The notes beneath the pieces were generated by a model that saw only the letters and a list, made by a program, of their open reading frames with translations, was not told where the DNA came from and did not search any database. From positions 2,609,001 to 2,673,000 of the forward strand of contig JAHRBS010000012.1 in the NCBI GenBank assembly GCA_024305745.1: a stretch of DNA of 64,000 bases. The letters run 5' to 3'. A program made the position numbers and the translations under genes. Positions within the stretch are counted from its first letter, which is position 1. Each line of letters starts with the position of its first letter. The stretch is from Polyporus tsugae (taxonomy: Eukaryota > Basidiomycota > Agaricomycetes > Polyporales > Polyporaceae). Below, piece by piece: positions 22,233-38,774 of the stretch.

Positions 22233-23799
22233 TTTTTCCTTGCTCCTTCCCTTTCGTCATGTCTCTATGTCGCTTTGGTGCTTTCGTCCCGCATTGCATC
22301 TCTGTACGCCCCCTGCAACATATTGCGTTGTACTATTCCATGCCCACATTTACTGCGCAAAATCAAAAACTGAAAACACCATGCGTACGATGCGTGACTG
22401 AGAGACGGTCTAGCTAGTTCTCGTGTGGCTGCGCGTGTCCGATCATATCTTCAAGCTCAGATTGCAGGTGTTGGCGCTTTCCATTGTTGTTGTCGACGCC
22501 TGTCCAACACGAACGCTTCACCCTGATACTCGATGTACGCCCGTCCCCTATGGATCCGTTCATTCCCTTACTTCCTTGTCTCTACATAATCCCATACGAC
22601 TATGAGCCAGGTCCAGATTGCACTAGCGCGAGATTGGTGAGTGTCTACGTCATACTTGTCACGAAGCCCGTCCTTACATGAATGCACAGTATAACCCGGT
22701 CATATTGATGGCTTGTCCACCACGGTCATGTAGAATATGCGGACTACAGCTGACGTACACCCAAACCGATCCGGATGGATGGCGGAAGGTAGCTGAAGCC
22801 GTTCATTCCAGCAAGCGGGCATGTCCCTTCGTTCCATCGGAAGCACAGGGCCGGTGTTTGAATTCAAGTTCCACGCCATCACAGGTGTCGGACAAGGACT
22901 GGTCGGGACTCATGGTCCTCTACTTACAAGTCCTAGTGTGGGACGAGATGAGCGAGCAAGAAAGACGAGCTGTCATGGGGGTGGACTCAGCGGATGGGTG
23001 AGTCCGCGAAGTTGCATGGGTATTTAGAGCTTTGGTGAGTCCGTAGTAAAAGGGTACGAGGTTCAGGAGTCTGTGGTCAAGTTTCTGAGTGTCGATTCTC
23101 TTAGGATCTCGACGGGTCGATGCGTATCGAGTGCTACACGCGATATCATGCATAACCCCTCCGGACCTCCGGGGTTATCTACGTACCCCAGCGCATGGGC
23201 CGCAGTGCAGACACAGAAAGGACGACACATGGCGCTGAGGACATTGCCAGACGTTGACTGTCGCGCTAGAACTCAGCAACAGCGCCCGACGCGGATATTG
23301 GTCGGGCCAGAGGAACGAACGTCTTTGCGATTACGCCTCGGCCACTCAACGATGTCCATGACCCACAATTCCTCCGTGGTACTTATCTACAACATAAGGC
23401 CACCAGTCCTACACGAACCGCCGATAGATTTATTGATCAGGCCATGATATTTATGGTTGACCCACCGGTCTATGCATGTTCGACACGGCGTTCACATGTC
23501 AATGAGCCTTCCTGCTTCTCGTCCGGTGACTCCTTGACGAGTGTGGCTCCAGATCCATGTTCGTTTCCATGCGAAGGTAGATCATTCATCTTTTGGGGGG
23601 ATACGGTGCCCTTCGAGTCGATTATGGGGGTACAAATATTCCTCGTGCACGCATAACGTTCTGTCCGTGTGGACAGGAATGACATCCATTCCGAAGACTC
23701 TGACGATCGCCGGTGAATGCAACGATGTGTATACATATATCCTGTCCCATCCATACGTCCTCTGCCAACCTCTTTCAACCCAATCCCCGCACCTCCATC
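22233..23799. other. intergenic, only unsupported small frames
   Basis: About 1.5 kb between RPP1 and the P450. A 107-codon frame at 22678-23001 and a 124-codon frame at 23073-23447 are open, but show no recognisable motif, splice plan or composition that would make them convincing genes. The last few hundred bases should contain the P450 promoter. Confidence 0.4.
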
Positions 23800-25911
23800 A
23801 TGACGACGTTGGAGGACCCTCAAGCGCTCATTCTCGCCGGTGTCGCGATCCTCGTCGCGGTATGTCTAGTACGATGGAAGACTAATCCAGTGAGTGCGTC
23901 CAAGTGGATACGGATGTTAGATCGCGACGCTGATCACTTGGACAGTTGAGTTCCATTCCCACCGTTGGTGGATCGGACGCCCCAGGACTGTCGATGCTAA
24001 CGTGGATCAACTTCTTGCGCAACGGGCAAGAATTGCTCCAGGAAGGTTACCAAAAGGTATGATTGTCGTCCGTGCACATTTGGGAGACAATTCAAACATG
24101 CGATCTTGCAGTACCATGGTTCGACCTTCAAGATCCCTCTTTTCGATCAATGGCTTGTCGTAGTTGCAGGGTCCAATATGGTCGACGAGCTCATGAAAAG
24201 ACCCGACAATGAGGTATCGTTCTTGGAGGGGATTGAAGAGGTGTGAAGCACAGTCTTGCATCTGGTCCCGTGCTGACTTATTCACATTTGTTAGGTAATT
24301 CAACTGAAGTACACTATCGGGCATGAGGCAATGGGCGACCCATATCACGTCGGGATCATCAAGGAGAAGCTCACCCGGATGCTTCCCCTCGTTCTTCCGG
24401 ACATGACAGACGAGTTGGCGGTCGCCGTGCAAGAGTACATCCCCACCACAGGCGACGGTGAGCGCTTTGTCATGCCGGTCCATGTCTTACACTCATCTAC
24501 ATGTACCTGCGTATAGAATGGACTGCCGTGAATGTGATGCCGACGATGCAGAAGATCGTCGCCAGGGCCAGCAACCGCGTCTTCGTGGGGCTTTCACTAT
24601 GTGCGTCGTCGTGCGGAACTTATCAGCATTCTGGATAGCTGACGTGTATACCGGCAGGTCGCAACGAGGAGTTTTTGGCATTACCCCTTCGCTTCACGTT
24701 AGATGTGATGAAGGACATGGTGGTTATGAGCATCACTCCGTACTTTTTGAAGAGGTGAGCTGGACCCATATAAAACGAGCGAATCATTAACTGTTCAATC
24801 AGACTTGTCGGCCGTCTGGTCAGTAACGCGAGGCGGACTATGGGGCAAGCGATGAAACATATCCAACCATTGATCAACGAGAGAAAGGCGAACATGATGG
24901 CTTTGGGCGAGGACTGGTCTGACAAGCCTGTACGTCTCGTTGTCAACGCTTCGATGATTTATGTTCGCTCACGGGGAGGGCCAAGAACGACGTGCTCCAG
25001 TGGATCATTGACGAAGCCGTTCGCCGGAACCACTCTGATGTCAGCATTGTCGAGCGGATATTCCTCATCAACTTCGCAGCCATCCACACCTCTTCTACCG
25101 TGCGTATTCGTCCCTCACGTCCGTTTTCACAATACTGATATCCCACTTCATTTGGTCGCGTCAGAACATCACCCATGTGCTGTACGATCTTGCCGCAGCA
25201 CCGGAGTGCATTCAACCACTTCGGGAAGAGATCGAGGCTATCGTCGCAACAGACGGCTGGACTAAAGCAGCCATAGCCAAGATGTGGAAGCTTGACAGCC
25301 TGTTCAGGGAATCGGCTCGCTACCACGGAATCTCCCTCAGTTCGTATACCTCCTACATTTGATCGGGGCTGTCAGTAACCTGACTCTCCTTGTGCCTCTC
25401 CTTGTGCCTTGCAGTTGGCCTCACGCGCAAGACCGTGAAGGACATCACCCTCAACAACGGGACGTTCATCCCAAAGGGCACGGTGCTCGTTGCGGCTGCG
25501 CGCCCGATGCACCACGACAAGTCCAAATACGCCAACGCGGACGTATTCGACCCGTTCCGTTTTGAGAAGATGCGCCAAGGCGAAGGCGAGGGCTTGAAGC
25601 ACCAGTTCGTCAACACCTCCGTCGACTTCGTCTCCTTCGGCCACGGCAAGCACGCATGGTGAGTCTCTCATCCTCCCTTGCTCGTCGATCCTCTGGGAAG
25701 ACAACGATTCTCACCGTTATGCATATGCAGCCCTGGGCGGTTCTTCGCGGCGAGCGAGCTAAAGACGTTGCTCGCGTACATCGTCCTCAACTACGATCTC
25801 AAGCTCGGCGGGGACGGCCAACGGCCTGCAAACATATATTACGGCACGAATGTCGTCCCCTCTGTCACAGGAAAGGTTTTGTTCAGGAAACGCCAGGTGA
25901 CGGCTTCTTGA
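23800..25911 (+). CDS. cytochrome P450 monooxygenase
   Basis: Eleven exons (23800-23889, 23946-24056, 24112-24240, 24295-24457, 24517-24600, 24658-24754, 24803-24929, 24986-25099, 25165-25339, 25415-25658, 25731-25911) join without a phase error to 504 aa. Residues 10-25 form an N-terminal membrane anchor (ALILAGVAILVAVCLV) placing it at the ER. The I-helix region reads INFAAIHTSSTN, the ExxR motif is ESAR (Glu354-Arg357), the region FDPFRFEKMR precedes the heme loop, and the heme-ligand motif is FGHGKHACPG with Cys445, split by intron 10. The sequence resembles the large fungal group that includes ent-kaurene oxidase-like P450s. The substrate is unknown. No biosynthetic cluster is visible around it. 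Confidence 0.93.
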
Positions 25912-27269
25912 ATACAATATGCCGCATACGTTGGTAGTACGACGGGGCTGCGATGAACGCCCCGTTGTCGCAATGGTATTTGGTGTTGGTTGGCATTGTC
26001 AGGAAACCGTTCTCCCTGATATTTTTTTGACGCAATATTGTTAGCATAGTGGATAGTACTTGATTATCGTGCCCTGATAAATGACCTAACCATGTTCTAA
26101 GTTGGGGGACCCACAATCGCGATGAGCTACGTCCTTCGGCTCTGAGGCGAGAAACTGCTATATTACATAATATTGCCCGCCCAACCACGATCCAAAGATC
26201 CTGCCACCACTCCGGGGATTCCAAAGCCAAAAACTAACGAAACTACGACAAGAAGAGATAACTAGACAGTTTTATTGCTCAGGCTCCGCTAATAGTAGTG
26301 TCCAGTTACTCACTATCAACAACGGCATGAGGTGTACCAAGTGGAGAATGTCATGCATACTACCACTTCCGTCAGCGCGGCATCTTGACAGTCCTCCAGA
26401 GACAAGGGGGAGTAGCGAAGTAAGCACCACGAGAGTTAACTCGAAACTCCTTGTTCATCTGATCGAAGAAATTCTCGCAGTGAAGGATGAAGATCTCGTC
26501 CTCTACGCCCGTCCGGTGTTTGCAGAAGTGGCATGCCCGCTGCTCGCGCAGAATCTTGTGGGGAGCATGTTTCCACTGTAAACGGCCACGAGTGCTCCGA
26601 CGCCACTGGGCGGGTTAGCACGGTCCTGTGCGAGTCCGTTCTACGTTGAGGTACGAACATCAAGTAGCTACCGCGGCGGGGCGCGTTCACGAGATGGCAC
26701 AGAATCGAGCCCGGCTTTATGACGACGAACCTTCAGGTCTCGGGCCTCAGGCCTCAGCCGCGGGACTCAGTGCAGTGAGTCGGACTGTGTGACGACGCTG
26801 CCGCCCTTTCCCACAGGTATTGCAAGAGCGAGTTGGCGAGGTCAACGAGGTACTTCGGGTATTGTATGCATCTGGTATCGAATTGACCAGATGCCAGTTT
26901 CCGTGAAGGGGGGTGACTCAATTGCGAATGGACGCAGAGCCTGGCTGCATCGCAGAGCCTGAGCAGGCGGTGTAGGTATGTATGTACGTCCGTTGGTCCT
27001 CAAAGGCTTTTGAGCGGAGAGTCGAGACTCCGAGGAAGACTGCCACCGTGGAGGCGCTCGGGCTGCCAATTCAAGCGCGCATGGCTGCCGTTTCCGTTGG
27101 CAAACCTCCGATTTGAAATCGCTCTATCATGAACCTCAACGAGTCACTCAAGAGTCAATTTGAATGAAGACAGAACTCTACGCAACGCTTGTATCATCTA
27201 TTCCGTGCTTGACCTAGAACCACAACACGCCCTTCGAGTCCTCGATCAGTCTCGGGGTATCCTCGACAT
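25912..27269. other. intergenic, no gene seen
   Basis: About 1.35 kb between the P450 and the DUF6533 gene, which converge here. Short frames at 26327-26690 lack features. Near 26730 there is a small CCTCAG direct-repeat patch. Confidence 0.4.
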
Positions 27270-29106
27270 TCAGACCCTCTCGTCACACAGCCCCCGGATG
27301 TCGGAGGGCGTACGTCCCACTGTGGACTCCGAGTCGTCTTCGACGGGCAGGTAATTTCCGGTTGCTTGGGAGCCAGGGTATACGTCTTCCTCGGTGTCCT
27401 CCGGCAGAGTCCAGTCGTAAGTTTGCTCGATGACCGCGCCAAGCGCACCGAGAGCGCCGGGCGCAAACTCTATCGAACTGGAAGAGGTGTCGTCGGAAGA
27501 CAGGCCGACTTGCTGTCTTTGGTGGGCTTCTTGAAGGTCAAGGAGGAAGCGGGATACGAGCACAGGTGGGAGGCTGGATTTAGAACATATGGGTCAGGTG
27601 TCGAGAAGTCGGATGACATGATAGCCCATGCCGCGTGAAGGGGCAGATTGTACACATACAATGTTCTGAGGGTTGTTGCGGGATTGATGGTCATGGTCCT
27701 GGTGATAAGCTTTGAGCAAGCCAAAAAAAAATCAATCAAATCAACACCGCAGAAAATCACATCAATGGCCGGTTGTATGCACTTACCGAGTAGATCATGC
27801 AAACAAGGTCTGAGGTGTGCAGTAAAAGCAGTACGCTGCTCGTTGCCACTGTGAATCACCACGAAGTTGAGCGGGGGACGTGCGCGGCTCACATAAAGTA
27901 GACCGCTCCTGCAGAAGCTGCCTTAGCCTACGCTCCGAGCGTGAGGGCAGTGAAGCGATCCACGTCCAACGTACCATCACGTAGCATGACGGACATGAGC
28001 CCTTTGTCATCGAATAAATTAACGCGGCATCGAATTTTTTGCGCGGATGGCCTGAGGAGCCGCCAGGTAATCGCAATGAGCAGGGTTTCTGCCAGGATCG
28101 CCAGGATAACGCATGCTCGGATCGTGATGAGGACTTGAAGGAGATGGCTTAGTGCTAAAATTGACTAATGGGTATAGTAGACTACCGACGTCTTCCATAG
28201 CTCCACGTCAGCTCTCCGCCAATGTGAAGACTCGAAATCGGACTGTCTGACGTACATCACGGAGGAGGTAGCTGTAATATCCTTGATGATCGAGCACCCT
28301 AGGGCAGGGTCGATAATCCCAGAATTGTTTTTGAACCTCGTCTGCCAAACGTTGGCTGGTGAGCACTTATGAAGAAGAAACCTGTCGTTGAATTTGACAT
28401 ACGAGGTTAGCGGCGGATTGAATAAACAAAGAAACAAAGATGAGCAATGATAGTCCTCGTCGTTGACTTAGGGCATATGCTCGCAATGCAGAGAATGCTG
28501 GGGGACGGACATTCAGTGTCTGGGAGGACTATAGATAAACGAAGATCACTCACCCGCGGGTGGGATGTATGATAAACAACCGATTACAAGGCTCGCCAAC
28601 GAGGACCTCGTGCAGCTACGTCGTCTAATGAAGATCGGTGCAAACAGATGCAGAGCGTTCAGTAGCTCACCCCTTATGGTGGGAAAGTAGTCAACGACCG
28701 ACTGTTACTACATGGAAAGCTCGAGGGGACATACCTCGTCCAAGCCGAGCACCTCGCCAGCGGCCATGGATAAAGAGAGAATCCGGTTTGCGAAATACAA
28801 GCAAGTTGACAGGGCACCGGAGTTCCCGGTCCAAAATGCCTCTACCTCACGAGGTAATGTGATGACCCAATCGTAAAGGAGCATGACTTCGCATCATGTG
28901 TGAGAATCTCAGATAAAGCAAGTCATGATCAAAGCCGCGTACTAGACACTGCGAGGTAGGCATAGTTGGTTGAAATTACTAGACGATCTAAAGTCACGGC
29001 AAAGAACGTCAGTCAAAAGTAGATTGGGCCCTATCTTTGCCAACATACCATAATGTAATATGATGATCTCATCCGCTGAACTGCTGGTTGAGGAAGAGGG
29101 AGTCAT
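27270..29106 (-). CDS. DUF6533-family multi-spanning membrane protein
   Basis: Many small exons on the minus strand. The first three are firm: 29049-29106 (MTPSSSTSSSADEIII), 28943-28987 and 28735-28886. Together they read ..TNYAYLAVSIMLLYDWVITL then PREVEAFW, the signature of DUF6533. Later exons contain FSALRAYALSQRRGLSLLIF, ETLLIAITWRLL, LMSVMLRDG and the C-terminal LVSRFLLDLQEAHQR, in the usual order for this family of basidiomycete seven-helix proteins. Exon boundaries between about 28.5 and 27.7 kb are approximate; one needs an intron under 40 nt, so a lesion there is possible. No biochemical function is established for the family. Confidence 0.7.
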
Positions 29107-30362
29107 ATGAGCGACTCGGAAGAGAATGCGAGGAGGGACATAAACGAGAGGTATACCCTACCTACCGCGAGATCGATTCAAGTTATACCACGGCTAAACG
29201 CTAGTTTCACGTGGCATCGTCACACGTAAAACGCCATGGAGCCACAAATAAACCCAATGGCCATGACCCGGCGCAATTGGCCATGCGAGAAGAGCTTACT
29301 CAATGTCGGCGCCAGCCACGACCAGTCCGACCGAAGTCCTGAAGAAGTTACGATAACAACCGCTGCGGGAAAGGAGAGGAAGGGGCCAATGCGGTACTGT
29401 ACATCTAGGCTCCGAAATGTGGCCGAATGGTACCCGCAGCCTGGGGCATGTGGCCCGCAAACCAGTGCGTAACAGTACTGTTTGCCGCAGAGTGGACCCA
29501 ATCATGCTGGCAATGTTGCACGTCGGATGTCCAGCTCAGCCTGAAGGCTAGGATTGTGTTACGTCTGGCACCCTGCATGCATGGATGCAGTCAGCATCAT
29601 GCGGTAAGACTATGTAGCATGGATGTCGGGCTCCACGGCGACGACGAGAATGAGAAGCCATCATGGCTTGACAGGACAAATGGGCCATTCAACTGACATG
29701 TATGAACGCAGAGGCGGGCAGCTCCGATGCGGGTCGACGAATTTCCAGCCGCGCTGCGACCTCGTACTCTGGGACGAATTCGAGGGGACCGGAACGGGTG
29801 CGGGCGTAGCTGAGTCGTCTCGGCGGACGGAGGCAGGACGCAAGTACGTCGGCGCGTACATGTACAGTTCGGAGGGCGCTAGATAGATGGCTGTCGAGTT
29901 CTGCAAAGATTGATTTTGTGTTTAACGCGTACGGCGCGCATCGTCGAATGAACGGTGCGAATAGGTAGAGGGGGACAAGGGGAAGCTGAACCAATTTGTT
30001 CTGTAGTCCTACGGCTATACTAATGTGAGGCGGGGGATCGTATCGTAACGACGTAAGTATGGGCAGAAAGGGTCGACAAGGATGGTAAGCGCCATCGGGC
30101 GCTGACACTGGCAGCCTGACAGTGCCGCGCGACCGACACAGCCGCAAGGTACCCATGCCAGGAACTAACTACTGCGACCGCATGTGCAAGACAAGACACG
30201 AGTACAGTACAGAGTACTGTAATACCATAGCGGAAAAACAAGAGCCTGCCAACAGACAGCGAGAACAAGTGGCAGCAACAGACGAGGACTTACACCACGA
30301 CCCCGGACGAAGCCTGTAAATTTGAGATGTACTGTACATGGACGCATTGAAAGCCGACCCCT
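29107..30362. other. intergenic, no gene supported
   Basis: Overlapping frames on both strands (for example 29689-30156 minus) have skewed composition and no known motif. The region contains the DUF6533 gene promoter and the 3' flank of the next membrane-protein gene. Confidence 0.4.
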
Positions 30363-32086
30363 TCATACTGGCTCAGGCCCCGGCGCTCCTCCTGGTCCCC
30401 GCTCCGCGCCCGGCTTGTCGACGCACTCGAGGTCGACGAAGACGGGATTGAACTCGGGCACCGAGTCCGAGTCTCCACCGACCGCCCTGCGCGCGAAAGG
30501 TGGCGATCATCAGCACGCCGCAACCATTGCGTCGCCTCTTTCCAAGGCGAACGGAAACGTTGAAGGTAGGGATGAGACTCACGAGAGGTGTATGGGGATG
30601 TGCGTCGTAACGAGCCCATGCCCGTCAGAGCTGGTGTACCCCGAGTCACCAGGCTCGACGGACAGGGCGCGCGTCGGGGCGGACTTGGCCTTGGCGCCGG
30701 CGTCTTCGAGGCCGAGAAACGCGAGCGAGGACGCGATCACGCTGCGCATACATCGAGTGGGAGGGAGGGAGGCGGAAGGTCAGGAGCCTGAACACTTCGC
30801 GCAAGGGGCGCAACACGAGGTACGCACCCGACGGTCATCGCGGGCTGCGAGAGCATCACGTCCATCCCCGCTGCCCAACAGCCCATCAGCGTCAACAATT
30901 CCGCGCGTGCAGAAGAGATACAGGGGAGAGGACGCACCGTTCAGGTCGAGGAACGCGAGCACCGCGACGGGGAGGTTCGCAGCGCCCGTCGCGGCCACGT
31001 ACCCGATGCCCTGCACGCACAGGACGCTGCCGACGCCCCACGGCCGGGAGGTCATCTGCTCCTCGTGCACGTGCCGCACCGCGCAGAGCGTTGCGAGCAG
31101 GATGAGCACGTCAAACACGAACGCTGGTACGCCATGTGAGCCAGCGCAGGGAGAAAGGCGAGGGAAGGAGAGACAGACTATAGAGGTAGAAGACCGCGAG
31201 GAAGGTGGCGTCCCAGGTGACGGCGGTGCAGCTGTTCGTGCTCGTGTCCCAGCGCGCGCGCACGGTCCAGATGCCTTCTACGGGTCCAAATACGCATCAT
31301 CCGTGCGGGATGCACGCAAGACGTCAGGAGGGGGCGATGGGAGCAGAGGAGGCGCGGGACGTACGGCACACGACGAGGAATCCTTGGATGAAGGCGCCAA
31401 TGCCGAGGATGCCGAGCGGGATGCGGCACCTCAGTGTCCAGAGGATCGCGATGCTGTATTCGAGGGACGGGGGACATGACTATGTGAGGTGGAGAGGCGG
31501 GATTCGGCTGGGACTTTACTTACGGCCGGGAGCAAATGATCAAACTTGCGAGCATGCCCGCGAGGCTGCCTAAACTCTAGAACGGGGGTGAGAGCGTGAA
31601 CGGCGATGTCGACTTGCATCGTTGGCTACGTACTGCGAAGATCCGGTACGCAGCTGTTGGCCTTCAAGGTCAGCCACTAGCGAGACGGAGTAGCGCCAAA
31701 TAGCACGCACGGTCGCAAGCTATTCGCTCTTTCACGCGTCCAGAGATGACACTGGGGGCCCGACGGACGCATACATCAGCCCGAATCACACGGGAGACGA
31801 AGACGAACGTACAAAAAAAGGAGCGCGGCGAGGGTGATGTACCGCGCGAGGAGAAAGGGGACGTGCACGAGGCGGAACGCACGCTTGCGCTGGATAAGCT
31901 CCCACTCGACATGCCAGGTGTTCACGACGTGGGTTCTACATCGCGTAATGAGATCAGACGAGACAATGCATGGAGGGCCGGAACTGGAGAACGTGCGCAC
32001 CCGTAAAACCCAAGCACGATGACCGAAATCTGCTCGTACAGAAAGAAGTTGTACGCGATGACATTCGGGTTCTTCCAATCAACCAT
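30363..32086 (-). CDS. seven-helix membrane protein of unknown function (basidiomycete family)
   Basis: Eleven or twelve exons on the minus strand. Firm ones are 32001-32086, 31813-31935, 31524-31569, 31365-31453, 31179-31277, 30938-31123, 30828-30870, 30583-30741 and 30363-30486, all in consistent phase. The product starts MVDWKNPNVIAYNFFLYEQI. It contains EWELIQRKRAFRLVHVPFLL, GMLASLIICSRPIAILWTLR, FVFDVLILLATL, and DLNAGMDVMLSQPAMTVG before VIASSLAF, followed by an acidic tail. Hydrophobic segments and their order match a common fungal family of putative seven-transmembrane proteins (..EW..RR.FRWP.. followed by ..LRxxAIW..). The short exons around 31634-31800 are uncertain. Function is unknown. 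Confidence 0.7.
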
Positions 32087-33045
32087 CCTCGGTCTGTTCC
32101 CGTAGTTGGTTCTTGGACGAAAGGGTAGCCAGCTTGAGCGGATAAATTGCGATGATGCGACTGTAGATGACGAGCGGACGAGGAGGGTCCCTCTCCTCGA
32201 GCTACGCGTTATAAGGACTAGGTAGCCGGCAGGGTTGGAGTGGACTGCGCCAGCGACTGGCGTAAAGTTCTGTCAGAGACTGGCACTAGATAAGTTACGG
32301 GGGTGTTAGCACGGATGGGGACGAGACTATATGGGGCTTCGGTCGCTCACTGACGTCGAGATGCGCCTCGCGCGGGGGCATAGAATGACATAAGAGGGGT
32401 AATCCGGCCGTAGTGTGTTGTCGTGGGACGCACGCGTAGGTCGGCGTCGTCAGGTTCGGGTAAGCGGGATGTTCAATGCTGGCGGCCGCGGAACGGTCGG
32501 CGGAATTCAAGGTTGGCAGAGGGAGCGAATGGGCCTCGGCACCTAGGGGCGAGAAGACGACTTCTGAGCTGATAGGCTTGCCTGGGGAAGAATTCGTGAG
32601 GGGAAAGAGCCGACACGTGGACGAGGGGCCCTGAACGTGGAATTCAATAGTAAGTTGGGGTCGTATCCCGGCGACTAGTATGTGCATCGTGCATGGGGGA
32701 GGAGTTTTATGTCATGGAACGCGCTTATGACATACAGTATTTGACCCGAGTCTTGCAGGGATGGCCGGTTGTCAATGTGAGTCTCAGGGACACTGGAACA
32801 TCAAGAGCGCTGCTTACGACATTGTCTTCAAGCAATTGAATAGATTGGATAAATCGCAGAGAGCAATCGGGTGGCCGTCACCGTGACCGTCCGTGGTCCG
32901 AGTCTCGTCCGCCGACATGAGCGCCGATGACCGTCGCTAGGTGACGGCGCACGTGTGATGTGACGCTACGCGTTTACGTGACTGACGTCCGTGAGAACTG
33001 CGGCGCGGTGACTTGTCTTCCGCCACTTCTGACAACCGCCTCACC
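32087..33045. other. intergenic between divergent genes
   Basis: Promoter region shared by the membrane-protein gene (minus) and CHK1 (plus). A 130-codon minus frame at 32295-32687 has no recognisable features. Closely spaced ACGT/GTGACG-type palindromes occur near 32880-33000 ahead of CHK1. Confidence 0.4.
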
Positions 33046-36181
<3,136 letters not shown>

Positions 36182-36697
36182 CCGGTTGGGGCCGTGGTTG
36201 TTTTGCGTATTCTACACGGTTGGGTTGAGACGCCTTTGTCGCACAGTCTGGGCGTCATCAATGCATAGATTCCACGATATGCCGTTGTTCAGTGTTCCCT
36301 CGTATACAACGTGCAGGTTTTGCTTCTTGCAACTACCGTCATCTCCTTTAATTGAAGCCCCAATCCCGTTGTCGCTCGATGAGAGCAGGTGGGTGTCGAT
36401 GTTTCGCTCCCCATGTTCCCTTTCATGTCAGATGCGTTTTTTTGTCTCTGCCACATAGAGTGGTTCAACTACCCACGCGAGCTAATCGTTATGCGGAAGC
36501 CCTCTCGCTTTTCCGCAAGTGCAGATCAAAACCACCTCCATCCACCACTCAAGTTGTCGTGCCTGCGATCGGACAGCATTGCTCTGTTAGTCGGTCAGCT
36601 TGGCTCCGGGAAAAGGTGGAGTAAATACACTGAGAGTACAATCGAAACCCGGAGACGGCAATCTAACATATCAAGGCTCCACTCGCTCTGAAATACA
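36182..36697. other. intergenic, convergent 3' flanks
   Basis: This region lies between CHK1 and the minus-strand copy A of the unknown family. Nothing is recognised beyond presumed 3' UTR sequence. Confidence 0.4.
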
Positions 36698-37229
36698 CTA
36701 GTATTTCATGTCATGCGAATAACCAACTCGGACGGCAACGGTGGCTTGGAAATCTCCCTTCGACTTCTGAACCAGTTCGACCAAGAACATGTCTTCAAAG
36801 CACACCTCCTTGCGCAGCTTCCCCCGGATGAAAGCGAGGGGGACGGTGTCCGAAGTAATCTAGTGAAACACACGCCATCAGGCATCATGCAGAAACTTGG
36901 TGAATGCCGCACTCACAAGGGCCTTCTCCACCTCCAATGCGATCTTCATCGCAAGATGGTTCCGTGTGACCGCTGGACCAGCCCGAATCGAAAATACCAG
37001 CCGTCCCTCCTAATGCAATGTAAGCTCAGCATATAATCATTTGGAACGACTGCCACGACGTACGGGGAGAGGCAGGTCGACGATAATCCTGATCTCCTCC
37101 TCAATAGTCATGTCGGGCGCGTAACGAAGCGCGAGCTCCTCTGCTCCGAAAAAGTCGCCCCCTTTCGCCCCGGACATGGGTACGTTGAACCGGATAACCA
37201 ACGGCCCGGGCCCGTCGAAGGGTCTAGCT
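36698..37229 (-). CDS. unrecognised multicopy family, copy A (conserved C-terminal three exons)
   Basis: Three exons on the minus strand, 37064-37229, 36917-37009 and 36698-36808, are in phase with each other and match copies B and C exon for exon. Exon a holds LVIRFNVPMSGAKGGDFFGA. Exon b (93 nt, same length as in copy B) holds NHLAMKIALEVEKAL. Exon c holds VCFEDMFLVELVQKSKGDFQ and ends MKY. The gene must continue upstream, to about 37.6 kb or beyond; I see coding-like sequence there (for example ELPGLSGVSYVKTGDAWLLA) but cannot place the first exons. I do not recognise the family. There is no signal peptide, membrane segment or catalytic motif that I can name. Confidence 0.5.
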
Positions 37230-38774
37230 CTGATGTATTGCTTTCGCTCGACAAACTAAAGCGACCCGTAGGACGTGACGCGTGAGCGGACTGACGCTAT
37301 GGCATGCTTCCACAACCTGAATGAACCCCACCCAATATTCGCCGTACCCATGGACTTGGTCGGTCAGGAACATGGGTTTTGCAACTGGAAGCGGAGCCAG
37401 CAGCCAAGCGTCGCCTGTCTTGACGTAGGACACGCCGCTCAGCCCGGGGAGCTCTGCTACCGCTCCACGAGGGAAGGGGTCAGTGACGGGTAGCAGATGG
37501 AGTTTCTGCCGGCCACCAGTGAGCCTTCCGTCCACACACATGTGCGAGCTCAGGAGAGAGACATACCACGATGCGTTCTCCACGCCCATTGAGGCTAGTG
37601 GCACCCAAGGCGCTATTCTCGTCTACACGACAACGAGTATCGCCAAAGCTGACCAGAGATTGGTCGGGAAGTTGTTGGATGTAGGGGCGAGGCTGTGGTG
37701 CCCGTGCAGTGAGGTCGAGCTGAGCAGTGCTCCTGGATGGCTGCGTGTCATTGCTGCGATTGTTTGGCTCGTTCAACTCAACCATAGCTATGATGTCTGT
37801 AAGACAGGTCAGCGAGCCAGATACCCGGACCGTATTCAAATGGTAGAACTTACATCTTTACGGTCAGGGGAGAGTACAGAGGGATTGCTGCGAAGCTGGG
37901 CTCATGCATGCGCCTTATATTCGACTCGGAGAGAATATGACGACATAGCCAAGTAGTGGAATGAAAGGATATAGGAGCGATCTATCCGGGCCCTGTGGCT
38001 GCGTGAGTCCGATATTCGTGCATGGATATCCCAACCGGAATCGTTAGGACATAAGTACCAGCATCGGGGCTCAATAAGTTGCTGCGACGCGGCGGAGCTG
38101 AGGTGAACCAATCTCGGAAGGTACCACGTGGCAGGTGTGTGGTTCGGGAACTTCCGGGGGTTCCCACTGGCATGTTTACTTGTTGATTGTTGACTATGGC
38201 TTGCCAGTGCTAATTCTAGTACGAGTCTACGACAATGACGAAACCCACAGTGTGATACAGACTTCAAGTGCCCCCCCCTCTCAAAACAAGGGTGTGAAAG
38301 ATATACCGAGGTTTGACGTTCAGGCTGCAACGCGATTTTCCCATTCAATATTGACCGCAACTGTCTCTCCCACTTTCCAGATAGTAGTGCAGCGAGGCTG
38401 CAGCCTCGATTTGAAACGCCATCTTTGCGCTGCTGGGTTAACTTACTGCGCTCACTATGCGTTCCGGTGGCCTCTATTCCTGAGGTGACATTCTTTCTTT
38501 ACACAGCTCACCAACCAGAGTCTACCCCGGCACTCTTGCAGATTTCTACTGGAGATGTTGGAGGTGGCCTTGAAACCTAGAGGGCCGAGGCAACTCCCTT
38601 CGATCTCGCACAAACGGTTTGTCCGCGAAGGCCGGGCGTGGATATCGTTTGTGGTAGGTTGGGTGGATAAGAGATTCGCTCGGTCAAGGATGTTCTTCAG
38701 AACCTAGCTGCACGAGCAACGCATTGAACCAACGACTCGCGCTCTTTTTTTTTCCAGCATTAGCCTACAGCGAT
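37230..38774. other. probable upstream exons of copy A, then intergenic
   Basis: 37290-37840 contains minus-strand open stretches (FPRGAVAELPGLSGV, GDAWLLAPLPVAKPMFL) that probably belong to the 5' exons of copy A, but I could not assemble them confidently. From about 37.9 to 38.77 kb no feature is supported. The last part should be the promoter of copy C. Confidence 0.35.

Noticed and set aside
22678..23001. 107-codon plus-strand frame after RPP1
   Set aside because: No domain, no splice logic and no promoter signal; not convincing as a gene.
29689..30156. 155-codon minus-strand frame
   Set aside because: Biased composition and no recognisable family; it overlaps other frames of equal length.
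32295..32687. 130-codon minus-strand frame upstream of CHK1
   Set aside because: No motif or conserved context; it lies in a shared promoter region.
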